A DNA stretch of 64,000 bases from Devosia oryziradicis (GTDB lineage Bacteria > Pseudomonadota > Alphaproteobacteria > Rhizobiales > Devosiaceae), in the NCBI RefSeq assembly GCF_016698645.1, contig NZ_CP068047.1:1771001-1835000 (forward strand). The letters are read 5' to 3'. A model generated the notes under the pieces. It was not told where the DNA came from, searched no databases, and saw nothing but the letters and a program-made list of their open reading frames with translations. This document shows positions 38,678 to 47,616 of this stretch, one piece after another. The translations under genes were made by a program, and so were the position numbers. The first letter of the stretch is position 1; each line of letters begins with the position of its first letter.

Positions 38678-39685
38678 ATGAAGACCCTTTCGGCTCTCGG
38701 CCTGCTGCTGGCCGCCAGCGTTCCGGCCCTCGCCAACGACACTTCGGCCCAGCTGACGACCGGCGGGCTCGAATTCATCACCAACGAGAATATCGTGATG
38801 GAAAGCGAGGAGCTGTTCATCTCCCGCGACCAGATCAAGGTGGTGTACGAGTTCCACAATACCGGCGATGTCGACCAGAACATTCTCGTCGCGTTTCCGA
38901 TGCCGGACATCGTACCGAACTGGTGGTCGCCGGTGGCTTTCCCAACGGGGCCGGACGACAACCTGTTCGAGTTCGAAACCACCTTCAACGGCGAACCCGT
39001 CCAGGCGACGCTCCATGAATATGCCTATGCGTTTGGCGTCGATCGCACCAAACTCGTCAAGCAACTCGGCTTGCCGGTCGTGCCGTTCACAGATCGAGCG
39101 GCCCAGATGGTCGACGCGCTGGACGAGGACACCATTGCCGAGCTTCTGCACCTGGGCATGGTGACACCCGATGAATTCGACCAGGGTAATGGCTGGGAGA
39201 AGCACTATTGGCCGGGTTGGACCTACAAGTCGACCTACACCTGGGAAGGTACCTTCCCCGCCGGGGAGACTGTGGAGGTCGTCCATACCTATAAACCCAG
39301 CGTGGGCGGCACGGTGGCTGTGAGCTTCCTGAGCGAGCCCTACGAGGACTACGATCCGGCATCGGAATACCGCGCCAAATATTGCACCGACGACGACTTC
39401 CGCGCGGCGGTGGCCGCAACCCAGACCAGCCCGGACGACACCTATTCGGCCCCGTTCACGGAGGAGTGGATTTCCTACATCCTGACGACGGGCGGGAACT
39501 GGGGCGGCGGCGCCATCAAGAAGTTCCGCCTGGTGGTCGACAAGGGCAGCGAGGACAATTTCGTGTCGTTCTGCGGTGACGACGTTAAGAAGATCGGACC
39601 CACCACCTTCGAGATGGTCAAGACCGACTACTGGCCCGAGAAGGAACTCGATATCCTGATCCTGCAGCGGCGCGAAGGCGAGTAA
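38678..39685 (+). CDS. Exported DUF4424 protein
   Basis: 335 residues with a signal peptide (MKTLSALGLLLAASVPALA). The mature part opens NDTSAQLTTGGLEF and carries the FHNTGDVDQNILVAFPMPDI stretch characteristic of DUF4424, followed by a mixed beta domain with several tryptophans (WEKHYWPGWTYKSTYTWEG) and two late cysteines. The family has no known function. GGAGGATG precedes the ATG; the GNAT gene overlaps its stop. Confidence 0.85.
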   Translation: MKTLSALGLLLAASVPALANDTSAQLTTGGLEFITNENIVMESEELFISRDQIKVVYEFHNTGDVDQNILVAFPMPDIVPNWWSPVAFPTGPDDNLFEFETTFNGEPVQATLHEYAYAFGVDRTKLVKQLGLPVVPFTDRAAQMVDALDEDTIAELLHLGMVTPDEFDQGNGWEKHYWPGWTYKSTYTWEGTFPAGETVEVVHTYKPSVGGTVAVSFLSEPYEDYDPASEYRAKYCTDDDFRAAVAATQTSPDDTYSAPFTEEWISYILTTGGNWGGGAIKKFRLVVDKGSEDNFVSFCGDDVKKIGPTTFEMVKTDYWPEKELDILILQRREGE

Positions 39686-40164
39686 TGAGCCTTGTGATCC
39701 GGCCGGCGATGCGCGCGGATGCCGCGCTCATCGTCCATTTCATCGAGGCGCTTGCGGCTTACGAAAGGCTGAGCCACGAGGCAAAAGCCAGTGAAGCCGA
39801 TATCGTGCGCGACCTGTTCGGGACCGATCCAAAGGTGTTCTGCGAGATCGCGGAATGGGACGGCAAGCCGGTCGGCTTCACGCTGTGGTTCTATACCTAT
39901 TCCACATTCCAGGGGCGCCACGGCATCTGGCTGGAGGATCTGTTCGTCGACCCTGCGATGCGCGGCAAGGGTATCGGCAAGGCGCTGCTGGTGAACCTGG
40001 CGCGACGCTGCGTAGCCGAGGGCCTGGGTCGGTTCGAATGGTGGGTGCTCGACTGGAACGAGCCGAGCATCGAATTCTACAAGAGCCAGGGCGGCGTGAT
40101 GCAGGACGAGTGGACCAAGGTGCGCGTCGATGGCGAGGCATTGCTGAAGCTGGGTGCGGCATGA
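39685..40164 (+). CDS. GNAT-family N-acetyltransferase
   Basis: 159 residues. The acetyl-CoA loop appears as LFVDPAMRGKGIGKALLVNLAR (about 90-111), the RxxGxG/A motif of GNAT enzymes. FEWWVLDWNEPSIEFYKSQGG near 118-138 is typical of the diamine/spermidine acetyltransferase-like branch. The substrate is not determined. It overlaps the DUF4424 stop by 1 nt (TAATG) and folA by 4 nt. Confidence 0.9.
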   Translation: MSLVIRPAMRADAALIVHFIEALAAYERLSHEAKASEADIVRDLFGTDPKVFCEIAEWDGKPVGFTLWFYTYSTFQGRHGIWLEDLFVDPAMRGKGIGKALLVNLARRCVAEGLGRFEWWVLDWNEPSIEFYKSQGGVMQDEWTKVRVDGEALLKLGAA

Positions 40165-40685
40165 CGGTGCGCATCGCCATGATTGCCGGTGTCGCCGAGA
40201 ATGGGGTGATCGGCAGCGACCAGACCATCCCGTGGCGCGTGCCGTCGGACATGGCTTTCTTCAAAAAGACGACGATGGGCAAGCCGATCGTCATGGGGCG
40301 CAAGCAGTATGAGACGGTGGGCAGGCCGTTGCCCGGGCGTACCAATATCGTGGTGACGCGGCAGGTAGGTTACCAGCCGGAGGGCGTCCTGGTGTTTTCG
40401 AGCATTGACGCCGCCTTGGACAAGGCGCGCGAAATCGCGCAGGCCGACGGTGTCGACGAAATCATGATCATCGGCGGCGGAGAACTTTACGCCCAACTGA
40501 TCGACAGGGCGGACAGGCTCTACATCACCCATATCGACCTCAACCCGGCCGGGGATGTGCTGTTTCCCGTCATCCGTCACGAGGACTGGGCCATAGTCGA
40601 CCTGCCCGAAGTCACGCCGTCGCCCAAGGACGAAGCGACCTACCGCGTCAAAGTGTACGACCGCAGGCCGGGCCCGGCGCATTGA
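40161..40685 (+). CDS. folA: Dihydrofolate reductase FolA
   Basis: Reduces dihydrofolate to tetrahydrofolate, recycling the cofactor oxidised by ThyA. From ATG 40161 it has 174 residues; longer in-frame extensions are shadows of the GNAT gene. Motifs: GVIGSDQTIPWRVPSDMAFFK (about 15-35), the NADPH-binding KPIVMGRKQYETVGRPLPGRTN (about 42-63) and IMIIGGGELYAQ near 105. It lies downstream of thyA in the same run and just before hflKC. Confidence 0.95.
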   Translation: MTVRIAMIAGVAENGVIGSDQTIPWRVPSDMAFFKKTTMGKPIVMGRKQYETVGRPLPGRTNIVVTRQVGYQPEGVLVFSSIDAALDKAREIAQADGVDEIMIIGGGELYAQLIDRADRLYITHIDLNPAGDVLFPVIRHEDWAIVDLPEVTPSPKDEATYRVKVYDRRPGPAH

Positions 40686-40709
40686 TCGGGTCAAGTCCTT
40701 GCCTATATA
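40682..40709 (+). promoter_or_regulatory. Probable promoter of hflKC
   Basis: TTGATC (40682-40687), 16-nt spacer, TATATA (40704-40709), overlapping the folA stop. It would allow hflKC expression separate from thyA-folA. Confidence 0.5.
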
Positions 40710-40745
40710 AGTCCTCAACGAAACGAATTATTCGAAAGGGACGCG

Positions 40746-41852
40746 ATGCCGTGGGAGAATAACGGAGGCGGGGGTGGCCGCGGTAACAATGGCGGCCCCT
40801 GGGGCCAGACACCTGGTGGCGGTGGCAATGGCCCGCGGCGTCCCGGTGGCGGCAATACGCCCAGCCTCGAAGATATTCTCAACCGTGGCCGTGACCAGTT
40901 CCGTGGCGGCGTGCCTGGCGGTCGCTGGGCGATCATCGGTGGCGTGCTGGCCCTGGTAGCGTTCTGGGCCGTCAATTCGTTCTACACCATCAATTCGGGC
41001 GAAGTGGGCGTCGAACTGCGCTTCGGCGCGCCCAAGCCCGTGCTGTCGCAGGCCGGACTGCATTTCCACCTCTGGCCGATCGAGACCGTCGAGCGGGCTC
41101 CGCTGACGCTCAACCAGACCCAGATCGGCGCCGCCAACTCCGCTGGAACCCGGTCCGCCGCAGGTGATGGCCTGATGCTTTCGGGCGACCAGAACATCGT
41201 CAACGTGCAGTTCTCGGTACGCTGGGTCATCGATGACCCGATCGCCTACCTGTTCAATGTCAGAGACCCGGACTCCATGCTGCGTTTCACCGCGGAAAGC
41301 GCCATGCGCGAGGTGGTGGGCCGCCGCCCGGCGCAGGACGTTTATAGCGACGACCGTGCCGGCATTCAGGCCGAAGTGCTGGAGATCGTTCGCGGCGTGC
41401 TGACCAGCTATGGCCTGGGTGTCCAGGTCAGCGAAATCCTGATCGAAAATGCCGGACCTCCAACCGAGGTCATCGACGCGTTCAATGAAGTGCAGCGCGC
41501 GCGGCAGGATGAGACCCGCCTCCAGGAAGAAGCGCGCTCCTACGCCAATACGCTGCTGGGCGATGCCCGCGGCCGGGCAGCGGCGCTGCGCGAAGATGCT
41601 GCGGCCTACACCAATCGCGTGGTGCAGGAAGCAACCGGTGAGGCCGAGCGCTTCAACGCCATCTATGCCGAATACGTCAATGCCCCCGAAGTGACCCGCA
41701 AGCGCCTGTTCCTCGAGACGATGGAAGAAGTGCTTGGCGGCTCCGAAAAAGTGCTGATCGAGAATGGTGCCAATGGCCAGGGCGTCGTGCCCTATCTGCC
41801 GCTGCCCGAACTGCGCCCCGGCGCCACGACCACCACGACGACGGGGAACTAA
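40746..41852 (+). CDS. hflK: FtsH regulator HflK
   Basis: SPFH/prohibitin-type membrane protein that forms a cage with HflC around the FtsH protease. It has 368 residues: a glycine- and proline-rich cytoplasmic N-terminus (about 1-55), one membrane helix (WAIIGGVLALVAFWAVNSFY, about 60-79), then the SPFH domain (about 85-270) and a coiled coil (ARQDETRLQEEARSYANTLL). hflC follows after 3 nt. Confidence 0.94.
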   Translation: MPWENNGGGGGRGNNGGPWGQTPGGGGNGPRRPGGGNTPSLEDILNRGRDQFRGGVPGGRWAIIGGVLALVAFWAVNSFYTINSGEVGVELRFGAPKPVLSQAGLHFHLWPIETVERAPLTLNQTQIGAANSAGTRSAAGDGLMLSGDQNIVNVQFSVRWVIDDPIAYLFNVRDPDSMLRFTAESAMREVVGRRPAQDVYSDDRAGIQAEVLEIVRGVLTSYGLGVQVSEILIENAGPPTEVIDAFNEVQRARQDETRLQEEARSYANTLLGDARGRAAALREDAAAYTNRVVQEATGEAERFNAIYAEYVNAPEVTRKRLFLETMEEVLGGSEKVLIENGANGQGVVPYLPLPELRPGATTTTTTGN

Positions 41853-41855
41853 GCC

Positions 41856-42941
41856 ATGAACAATCGTCTGATCATCATTGGCGTTGTAGTCCTGACGGCG
41901 CTCTACATCTTCTTTTCGTCGATCTACGTGGTCAACGAGCGCGAGCAGGCTATCGTGCTGCGCTTTGGCGAGATCACCAACGTCCGCACCGAACCGGGCA
42001 TCTACTTCAAGATCCCGACCGACATCGTGGACAGCGTGCAGATCATCGAGGATCGCCTGCTGCGCTATGACATCGCCAATATGCGCGTGCAGGTTTCGGG
42101 CAATGCCTTCTACCAGGTCGACGCCTTCCTGACCTATCGCATCTCCGATGCCCGCCTGTTCCGCCAGCGTGCCACCGGGCAGCTCGAAGTTGCCGAGCAG
42201 CGCATCGGAGCCAGCCTGGATTCGGCGCTGCGCCAGGTCTATGCGCTGCGCGAGTTCAATGCGGCTTTGTCTGACCAGCGCCCGCAGATGATGCAGGAAA
42301 CGCGGACGCTGATCCGTCCTGAACTGGCCGAGATCGGCATCGACGTGGTCGACGTCCGTATCCTGCGGACCGACCTCGACGAAGAAGTTTCGGCGACGAC
42401 CTTCGAGCGGATGCGCGCCGAGCGTCTTGCCGAGGCCGCGCTCCTACGCGCCCGCGGCGAGGAGCAGGCACAGAGCCTGCGCGCTATCGCCGACCGCCAG
42501 GCCGTAGAGGTGGTGGCATCGGCGACGCGTGATGCGGAAATCATCCGCGGTACCGGTGACGCCGAGCGCAACCGCCTGTTTGCGGCCGCCTATGGCCAGG
42601 ACCGGGAGTTCTTCGAATTCTACCGCTCGATGGAAGCCTACAGGAACGCCCTGAAGGGTACCGGCACGACCATGGTTCTGTCGCCCGATAGCGAGTTCTT
42701 CCGCTACTTCGGCTCCAATGGTCAATTGCCCGAGGGCAACCCGAACCTTGCGGCCCCGATCCAGCCGAGCGCGGCTCCGATCACCGCCCCCGCAAGCACC
42801 GGGCCAGCCCTGGACGGCCTTGGCATCGAGGAAGCGGTCACGCCCAGCCTGACGCTTGAGGATGGATCGCAGCTCGAGCCGACGGTCGGTACGGAAGTGC
42901 CGGCTCCGGTAGAGGCACCTCCGCCGACTCCGGCCCAATAA
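41856..42941 (+). CDS. hflC: FtsH regulator HflC
   Basis: Partner of HflK in modulating FtsH. It has 361 residues with an N-terminal membrane helix (LIIIGVVVLTALYIFFSSIYVV, about 4-25), SPFH domain with REQAIVLRFGEI (about 30-41) and helix-rich EEVSATTFERMRAERLAEAALLRARGEEQ. The Pro/Ala-rich C-terminal tail of about 65 residues is longer than in E. coli HflC. A strong terminator follows; the degP-like gene often found next in relatives is absent here. Confidence 0.94.
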   Translation: MNNRLIIIGVVVLTALYIFFSSIYVVNEREQAIVLRFGEITNVRTEPGIYFKIPTDIVDSVQIIEDRLLRYDIANMRVQVSGNAFYQVDAFLTYRISDARLFRQRATGQLEVAEQRIGASLDSALRQVYALREFNAALSDQRPQMMQETRTLIRPELAEIGIDVVDVRILRTDLDEEVSATTFERMRAERLAEAALLRARGEEQAQSLRAIADRQAVEVVASATRDAEIIRGTGDAERNRLFAAAYGQDREFFEFYRSMEAYRNALKGTGTTMVLSPDSEFFRYFGSNGQLPEGNPNLAAPIQPSAAPITAPASTGPALDGLGIEEAVTPSLTLEDGSQLEPTVGTEVPAPVEAPPPTPAQ

Positions 42942-42954
42942 GCTGAGACATAGG

Positions 42955-42985
42955 AAAGGGCCGGCTCCAAATGCCGGCCCTTTTG
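42955..42985 (+). terminator. Intrinsic terminator after hflC
   Basis: AAAGGGCCGGC / GCCGGCCCTTT stem with a 7-nt loop, ending in TTTT. It sits between the convergent hflC and serB and could serve both directions. Confidence 0.9.
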
Positions 42986-42986
42986 C

Positions 42987-43859
42987 TTACCGGACGATTT
43001 CTTCGTCGCTGTAGCCCTGGAGATAGAGCAGGGCCGTCAGGTCACCGTGATCGATGCGGATGCCCGCCTCGGCCGCTACGGCTGGCTTGGCGTGAAGCGC
43101 CACCCCGAAACCCGCGATCCGGATCATGTCTAGATCGTTGGCACCGTCGCCGACAGCGATGGTCTGACTGAGCGGCAGGTTGCGCTCGGCCGCCAGGGCG
43201 ATGAGCCGTTCGCGCTTGGTGTTCTTGTCGACGATGGGTTTGGTGACTGTGCCGGTCAGTTGGTCGCCATCGAATTCGAGTACATTCGCGATGGCTTCGT
43301 GAAAGCCGATGCGCTTGCCGAAATAGTCGGCAAAGAACGTGAAGCCTCCCGAGACCAGCGAAGTGTAGGCGCCATATTCCTTCATGGTCTGGATGAGGGC
43401 GCGGCCGCCAGGCGCCAGCGTAATCTGCTCCCGGCGGATTTCCTCGATCACCTTGCGTTCCAGACCCTTGAGCAGGGCAACGCGCGTATCGAGCGCCTGA
43501 CCAAAATCGAGCTCGCCGCGCATCGCGCGGTCGGTGATCTCGGCCACCTGGGCCTTGATGCCCAGGGCAGCCGCCAGCTCATCGATGCATTCCTCGTTGA
43601 TCATGGTGGAATCCATGTCGGCGACGAGGACCTGCTTGCGGCGGTTCTCGGTGGGTACCAGCGCCGCATCGACGCGCCGGGTGCCGATGATGTCACGGGC
43701 CGCGGCGAGCGCGTCGGTTGACTTCGGCTCGATGATCTCGCAGGCAATGGCGTGATTGAGCCAGTTGAGTTCGCCGCCCGTCTCGTGCACCACCGCGGCA
43801 GCCAAGGCCGGGGTGAGTTGGGAATCGGCGGGGTCAGCGATGAGGCAGAGAACCGGCAT
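42987..43859 (-). CDS. serB: Phosphoserine phosphatase SerB
   Basis: Final enzyme of serine synthesis. From ATG 43859 it has 290 residues. An N-terminal ACT-like regulatory region (about 1-75) precedes the HAD phosphatase domain: motif I VADMDSTMINEECIDELA (DxDxT, about 78), motif II SLVSGGFTFFA and motif III TIAVGDGANDLDMIRIAG (about 235). Only 24 nt separate its start from the divergent miaA start, an arrangement I recall from other Hyphomicrobiales. Confidence 0.95.
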   Translation of the reverse strand: MPVLCLIADPADSQLTPALAAAVVHETGGELNWLNHAIACEIIEPKSTDALAAARDIIGTRRVDAALVPTENRRKQVLVADMDSTMINEECIDELAAALGIKAQVAEITDRAMRGELDFGQALDTRVALLKGLERKVIEEIRREQITLAPGGRALIQTMKEYGAYTSLVSGGFTFFADYFGKRIGFHEAIANVLEFDGDQLTGTVTKPIVDKNTKRERLIALAAERNLPLSQTIAVGDGANDLDMIRIAGFGVALHAKPAVAAEAGIRIDHGDLTALLYLQGYSDEEIVR

Positions 43860-43883
43860 GACGTCTACTTTTCGGAGAAGCGC

Positions 43884-44771
43884 GTGACAGGCAGTCGGCG
43901 CGCCGTCCTGATAGCGGGTCCGACTGCCAGCGGCAAGTCGGCGCTGGCGCTCGGCATGGCGCAACAGCAGGGTGGCGTGATCGTCAACGCCGACGCCATG
44001 CAGGTCTATGACACGCTCCAGGTGGTAACGGCGCGCCCCAGCGATACCGAAATAGCCCTGGCCGAACATCGGCTCTATGGCGTTGTGCCGGCGGCGACCC
44101 GGTTCTCAACCGGACAGTGGCTTGCGGCTGTGCGGGCCGTCCTGGACCTTGCCGACTTGGATCAGCCGCTGATTTTCGTAGGCGGAACAGGGCTTTACTT
44201 CGATGCCCTGCTAAATGGATTCGCCGATATTCCGGAGGTTCCGGCCGACATCACGCTTCAAGTTCAACAAGAGATTCAAGCACTGGATGGGGCGCAGCGC
44301 CTGGCCAGGTTGCAGCGCGAGGATCCCGCCGCGGCCGCGCGGCTCAAGGTGGTCGACCCGCAACGTCTCATTCGCGCCTTGGCGGTGAAGCGGGCAACCG
44401 GTCGGATGCTGTCCAGCTTCCAGGATGCCCCACAATCAGGGCTCCTCGAGGGTTTCGACATCGAGCGAATGGTGCTGGACCCTGATCGGCAAGTATTGCG
44501 GGACAGGATCGCGCGGCGCTTCGAGGCGATGTTTGCCGGTGGGGCGGTAGACGAGGTGCAGGCCTTGCGGGCACTCGACCTTGATCCCTCGCTGCCGATC
44601 ATGAAGGCGATAGGCGTCCGGGAAATCGGCGACTGGCTCGATGGCGTGGTGGGCCGTGACGAGGCCACCACACTGGCAACTATTGCAACGCAGCAGTACG
44701 CCAAGCGGCAGCGCACCTGGTTCCGCAACCGGTTCGGCGACTGGCCGCGACGCGGTATTGGCGGCGCCTGA
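43884..44771 (+). CDS. miaA: tRNA dimethylallyltransferase MiaA
   Basis: Adds the dimethylallyl group to A37 of tRNAs that read U-starting codons. GTG at 43884 gives 295 residues, with GGAG 7 nt upstream; the longer frame overlaps serB and is rejected. Motifs: P-loop LIAGPTASGKSALAL (about 9-23), VNADAMQVYDTLQVVTARP (about 36-54), and VGGTGLYFDALLNGFADIP (about 98-116). The C-terminal KRQRTWFRNRF motif is intact. Confidence 0.95.
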   Translation: MTGSRRAVLIAGPTASGKSALALGMAQQQGGVIVNADAMQVYDTLQVVTARPSDTEIALAEHRLYGVVPAATRFSTGQWLAAVRAVLDLADLDQPLIFVGGTGLYFDALLNGFADIPEVPADITLQVQQEIQALDGAQRLARLQREDPAAAARLKVVDPQRLIRALAVKRATGRMLSSFQDAPQSGLLEGFDIERMVLDPDRQVLRDRIARRFEAMFAGGAVDEVQALRALDLDPSLPIMKAIGVREIGDWLDGVVGRDEATTLATIATQQYAKRQRTWFRNRFGDWPRRGIGGA

Positions 44772-44772
44772 C

Positions 44773-46182
44773 CTAACGGGGGCGCAATAGCCCCAGTCGC
44801 TGGCGCATGGCGAAGCGGGCGACGAGCACGACGGCAACGAAGGCGAGGCCAGAGGCAAGCCCGATCCAGATTCCCACGCCACGCCAGCCAACCACGAAGC
44901 CGAGCGCGTAGGCGATAGGCAGCCCAACGACCCAGTAACCCAGAATGGCGAACAGCATGGGCACCTTGGTGTCGCTCAGTCCGCGCAGGGCGTGGGCGGC
45001 GACGACCTGTGCGCCGTCGACCAGTTGGAAGATGCCGGCAATCACCAGGAAACTGGCGGCCAGCGCCAGGGCATTGGCATTTTCCGGAGCTCGTGGATCG
45101 AGGAACCAGGAGACAATCAGGGGCCCGATCGTGAGGAACAGGGTGCAGGAAAGGGCCATGAAGCCCGTGCCGAGCATAAACGCGGTCCAGCCGGCCTTGC
45201 GGATGCCCTCGAGATCGCCGCTGCCATAGGCCCGGCCGACGCGGACGGTGGCGGCGATACCCAGGCCGAGCGGGACCATGAAGGCCATGGAGGCGCATTG
45301 CATGGCGATGGCGTGGGCGGCGACCTCGTTGGTACCCAGGCGACCCATGAACAGGGCGGCGGCGGTAAAGAGCCCGACTTCGGCAAGGACCGTGAGGCCG
45401 ATGGGAATGCCGATACGGAAGATTTCGCGGAAGCGCGGCCAGTCCGGCGTCCAGAACCGCATCAGCACGTAGAACCGTTTGAAGCGTCGCTGGCGCAGTA
45501 CATAGGCCAGCATCATGCCGAACATCAGCAGGTTGGTCAGCACCGTGGCAATGGCAGAGCCGCGCAGTTCGAGCCGTGGGAAGCCATAGTGGCCAAAGAT
45601 CAGGACGTAGTTGGCCGCAGCGTTGAACAGCACGCCGCCCACGGTGATGACCAGGATGACGCGGGTGGCGTCGAAGGCCGAAAGCATCGACCGCAAGGCA
45701 ATGATTGCGAGGGCTGGAAACAGCATCCAGACCGCGAGCTGGATGAATTGCTCAGCCATCACCGTTACGGCGGGATCTTGTCCAAGCAGACCGAAGATGG
45801 GGCGGATCTGCAGGAGCAGGGGTATCATCAGCACGGCCAGCATGATCGCGGCCCACAGCCCCTGGCGCACGACACGACGGACGGCCTTGATGTCCCGAGC
45901 GCCGCGAGCTTGCGCGACCAGCGGTGCAACGGCGCCGACAATGCCTACGCCAAACAGAAAGAAGGGCATCAGGAAGGTCGTCGCCAGCGTGCCGGCGGCA
46001 AGGTAGGTCGGTCCCAGCCAGCCCAGCATGATCACGTCGGTGGTCGTCAGCGCGTTCTGGGCCAATTGTGCGACAACCAGCGGCCAGGCCAAGGCAAAGG
46101 TCGCCCGCAGTTCGGCGCTCCAACCCTTGTCGGCAGCAATGCTGTCGGCGGCAGCGGGTGCCACCGCAATGGGCTCATTCAT
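44773..46182 (-). CDS. MATE-family efflux transporter
   Basis: 469 residues with about twelve membrane segments in two homologous halves, the MATE arrangement (TTDVIMLGWLGPTYLAAGTLATTFLMPFFLFGVGIVGAVAPLVAQARG in the first half; MGRLGTNEVAAHAIAMQCASMAFMVPLGLGIAATVRVGRAYG in the second). It probably exports cationic drugs or metabolites with sodium or proton exchange. The substrate cannot be read from the sequence. It converges on miaA with a 1-nt gap. Confidence 0.93.
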   Translation of the reverse strand: MNEPIAVAPAAADSIAADKGWSAELRATFALAWPLVVAQLAQNALTTTDVIMLGWLGPTYLAAGTLATTFLMPFFLFGVGIVGAVAPLVAQARGARDIKAVRRVVRQGLWAAIMLAVLMIPLLLQIRPIFGLLGQDPAVTVMAEQFIQLAVWMLFPALAIIALRSMLSAFDATRVILVITVGGVLFNAAANYVLIFGHYGFPRLELRGSAIATVLTNLLMFGMMLAYVLRQRRFKRFYVLMRFWTPDWPRFREIFRIGIPIGLTVLAEVGLFTAAALFMGRLGTNEVAAHAIAMQCASMAFMVPLGLGIAATVRVGRAYGSGDLEGIRKAGWTAFMLGTGFMALSCTLFLTIGPLIVSWFLDPRAPENANALALAASFLVIAGIFQLVDGAQVVAAHALRGLSDTKVPMLFAILGYWVVGLPIAYALGFVVGWRGVGIWIGLASGLAFVAVVLVARFAMRQRLGLLRPR

Positions 46183-46249
46183 GTGAATTTCCTACTCGCG
46201 GGGCAATGGTCTAGAGCAAAGAGCTAGACAGTGAAAGGGGCGGCAGGCG

Positions 46250-46681
46250 ATGAGCGAACGGGTTTGGGCTTGGCGGGCAATGTTGGCAGCCGCGGGCGTG
46301 CATGGCGCCGTGGGGGTAGCCGCGGCGGCGGCGGCCTCGCATGGGGAAAATGCTCGAAACCTTGCGGCTATAGCCGCTATTGCCCTCTCGAACGGGCCGG
46401 CGTTGCTGGCGCTGGCGCTGGCGGGGCGTGGGAGAGTGCTCAGCGTCGCTGCGACCATTCTGGCCATCGGCACGGCTGTGTTCATCGGTGACCTGGCAAT
46501 GCGCGAATGGCTGGGGCAGGGGCTCTTTCCCGGTGCCGCTCCGCTGGGCGGCGTGGCGATGATCGGTGGATGGCTGACGATCGTGTTGGCCGCCGTGACC
46601 GGGCGGGCAGGCAGATTGCAAAATTTAGTTAAAGTGTCGGCGGAACCAAAAGCGGGCATGCCGCATTCTGGCCCTCGATAG
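46250..46681 (+). CDS. DUF423 small membrane protein
   Basis: 143 residues with four hydrophobic helices. The opening WAWRAMLAAAGVHGAVGVAAAA and the later PLGGVAMIGGWLTIVLAAV match the DUF423 (YgdD-like) family, whose function is unknown. It is divergent from the MATE gene with 67 nt between starts. Confidence 0.8.
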   Translation: MSERVWAWRAMLAAAGVHGAVGVAAAAAASHGENARNLAAIAAIALSNGPALLALALAGRGRVLSVAATILAIGTAVFIGDLAMREWLGQGLFPGAAPLGGVAMIGGWLTIVLAAVTGRAGRLQNLVKVSAEPKAGMPHSGPR

Positions 46682-46699
46682 TTCTTTGGAGGGTATCCC

Positions 46700-46972
46700 A
46701 TGCACAAATTCCTGATCATCGCCGCAACGACGCTCTCGCTCGCGGCCTGCACCACCACTCAGCAGGGCGCCGCGGTTGGCGCTGTTGGCGGCGGTGTCAT
46801 TGGCGCTGCGGCAGGCGGCACGGTGCTGAGCACGGCAGTTGGTGCCGGCGTCGGCGCGGTTGTTGGTGCTGCTGCAGGTAATGTGCTCGGTCGCGTTTCC
46901 GGCACCGACGACATCTGCATCTACCAGCGTGCCGACGGCAGCCGTTATCGCGACACCTGCCCGCGCGGCTAA
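46700..46972 (+). CDS. Glycine-zipper outer-membrane lipoprotein
   Basis: 90 residues. The signal peptide ends in lipobox LAAC (Cys about 17). The mature protein is a Gly/Ala-rich double zipper (GAAVGAVGGGVIGAAAGG, VGAGVGAVVGAAAGN), the 2TM glycine-zipper pattern of small envelope lipoproteins, and ends in a cysteine pair CIYQRADGSRYRDTC. GGAGGG stands before the start. Small, probably abundant; role in envelope structure is an inference. Confidence 0.85.
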   Translation: MHKFLIIAATTLSLAACTTTQQGAAVGAVGGGVIGAAAGGTVLSTAVGAGVGAVVGAAAGNVLGRVSGTDDICIYQRADGSRYRDTCPRG

Positions 46973-47001
46973 TACAGTTGCAGCATTGCCCCATGCTGCT
47001 T

Positions 47002-47060
47002 GCGCCCTTCCGGGCGCCCGAGCCCTCGATCCGGAGTCCCTCCTGGATCGGGGGCTTCTC
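47002..47060 (+). terminator. Tandem hairpins after the lipoprotein gene
   Basis: First GCGCCC-TTCC-GGGCGC (47002-47017), then a 12-bp stem AGCCCTCGATCC / GGATCGGGGGCT with one G-T pair (47021-47056). The T-tract is weak (TTCTC). The rest of the 294-nt gap up to the cold-shock gene shows only the leader hairpin listed next; the short frames inside it do not look coding. Confidence 0.55.
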
Positions 47061-47196
47061 ATTGACCAGCGAAATCGCCTTGAATTTCAGACGCGCAGCC
47101 GACATATTTTTCAATGACGACACTGTCTTGCGCTATCTGATCGACCGGCAGAAGGCCGGAAACTTGGCTACGTCCTGATCTGTGAATCGTTTAGGC

Positions 47197-47217
47197 CGGG
47201 CTGTTGCGGCCCGTTTT
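47197..47217 (+). promoter_or_regulatory. Hairpin with T-tract in the 5' leader of the cold-shock gene
   Basis: CGGGC, a 7-nt loop, GCCCG and TTTT, 50 nt before the csp start, followed by a GCCGC/GCGGC hairpin (about 47226-47240). Structured leaders that act as thermosensors are known for cspA-type genes; here it might alternatively be a weak terminator. Confidence 0.4.
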
Positions 47218-47266
47218 CAACCCTTAGCCGCCTCTGCGGCGGCGTCCACGAAGAGGACTGACTGAC

Positions 47267-47482
47267 ATGGCTGTCATCACTGGCACCGTAAAATTCTTTA
47301 ACACGACCAAGGGCTTCGGCTTCATTTCGCCGGAAGACGGTGGCAAGGACGCGTTCGTTCATATCTCGGCTGTTCAGCGCTCGGGCCTGCAGGGCCTTTA
47401 TGAGAACGACAAGGTGACCTACGAGCTCGAAACCGGCCGCGACGGCAAGCAGTCGGCCGTGAACCTGACCCTGCTGCCGTAA
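47267..47482 (+). CDS. Cold-shock domain protein (CspA family)
   Basis: 71 residues forming one OB-fold cold-shock domain. RNP1-like KGFGFISPED (about 16-25) and RNP2-like DAFVHISAV (about 29-37) are intact. It binds single-stranded RNA/DNA and melts RNA structure, especially in the cold. AGAGGA precedes the start and a strong terminator follows, so it is monocistronic. Confidence 0.95.
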   Translation: MAVITGTVKFFNTTKGFGFISPEDGGKDAFVHISAVQRSGLQGLYENDKVTYELETGRDGKQSAVNLTLLP

Positions 47483-47502
47483 GCGGCAACGAACGGCTTT
47501 TG

Positions 47503-47526
47503 AAGGGCCCCATGGGGCCCTTTTTT
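47503..47526 (+). terminator. Intrinsic terminator after the cold-shock gene
   Basis: Palindrome AAGGGCCCC-AT-GGGGCCCTT ending in a T-run of six. Confidence 0.9.
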
Positions 47527-47616
47527 GTTGGTATCAGGCCTCCCGTACAGATTGACGAGCATCGACCTCTGGCGATTCGTCGTGGCAGTGTGGCGCAGGA
47601 GACTTCGGAGGCGCCA

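Noticed and set aside
44992..46227. A 411-codon plus-strand frame opposite the MATE gene
   Set aside because: Antisense shadow; the reverse-strand product is a full-length MATE transporter.
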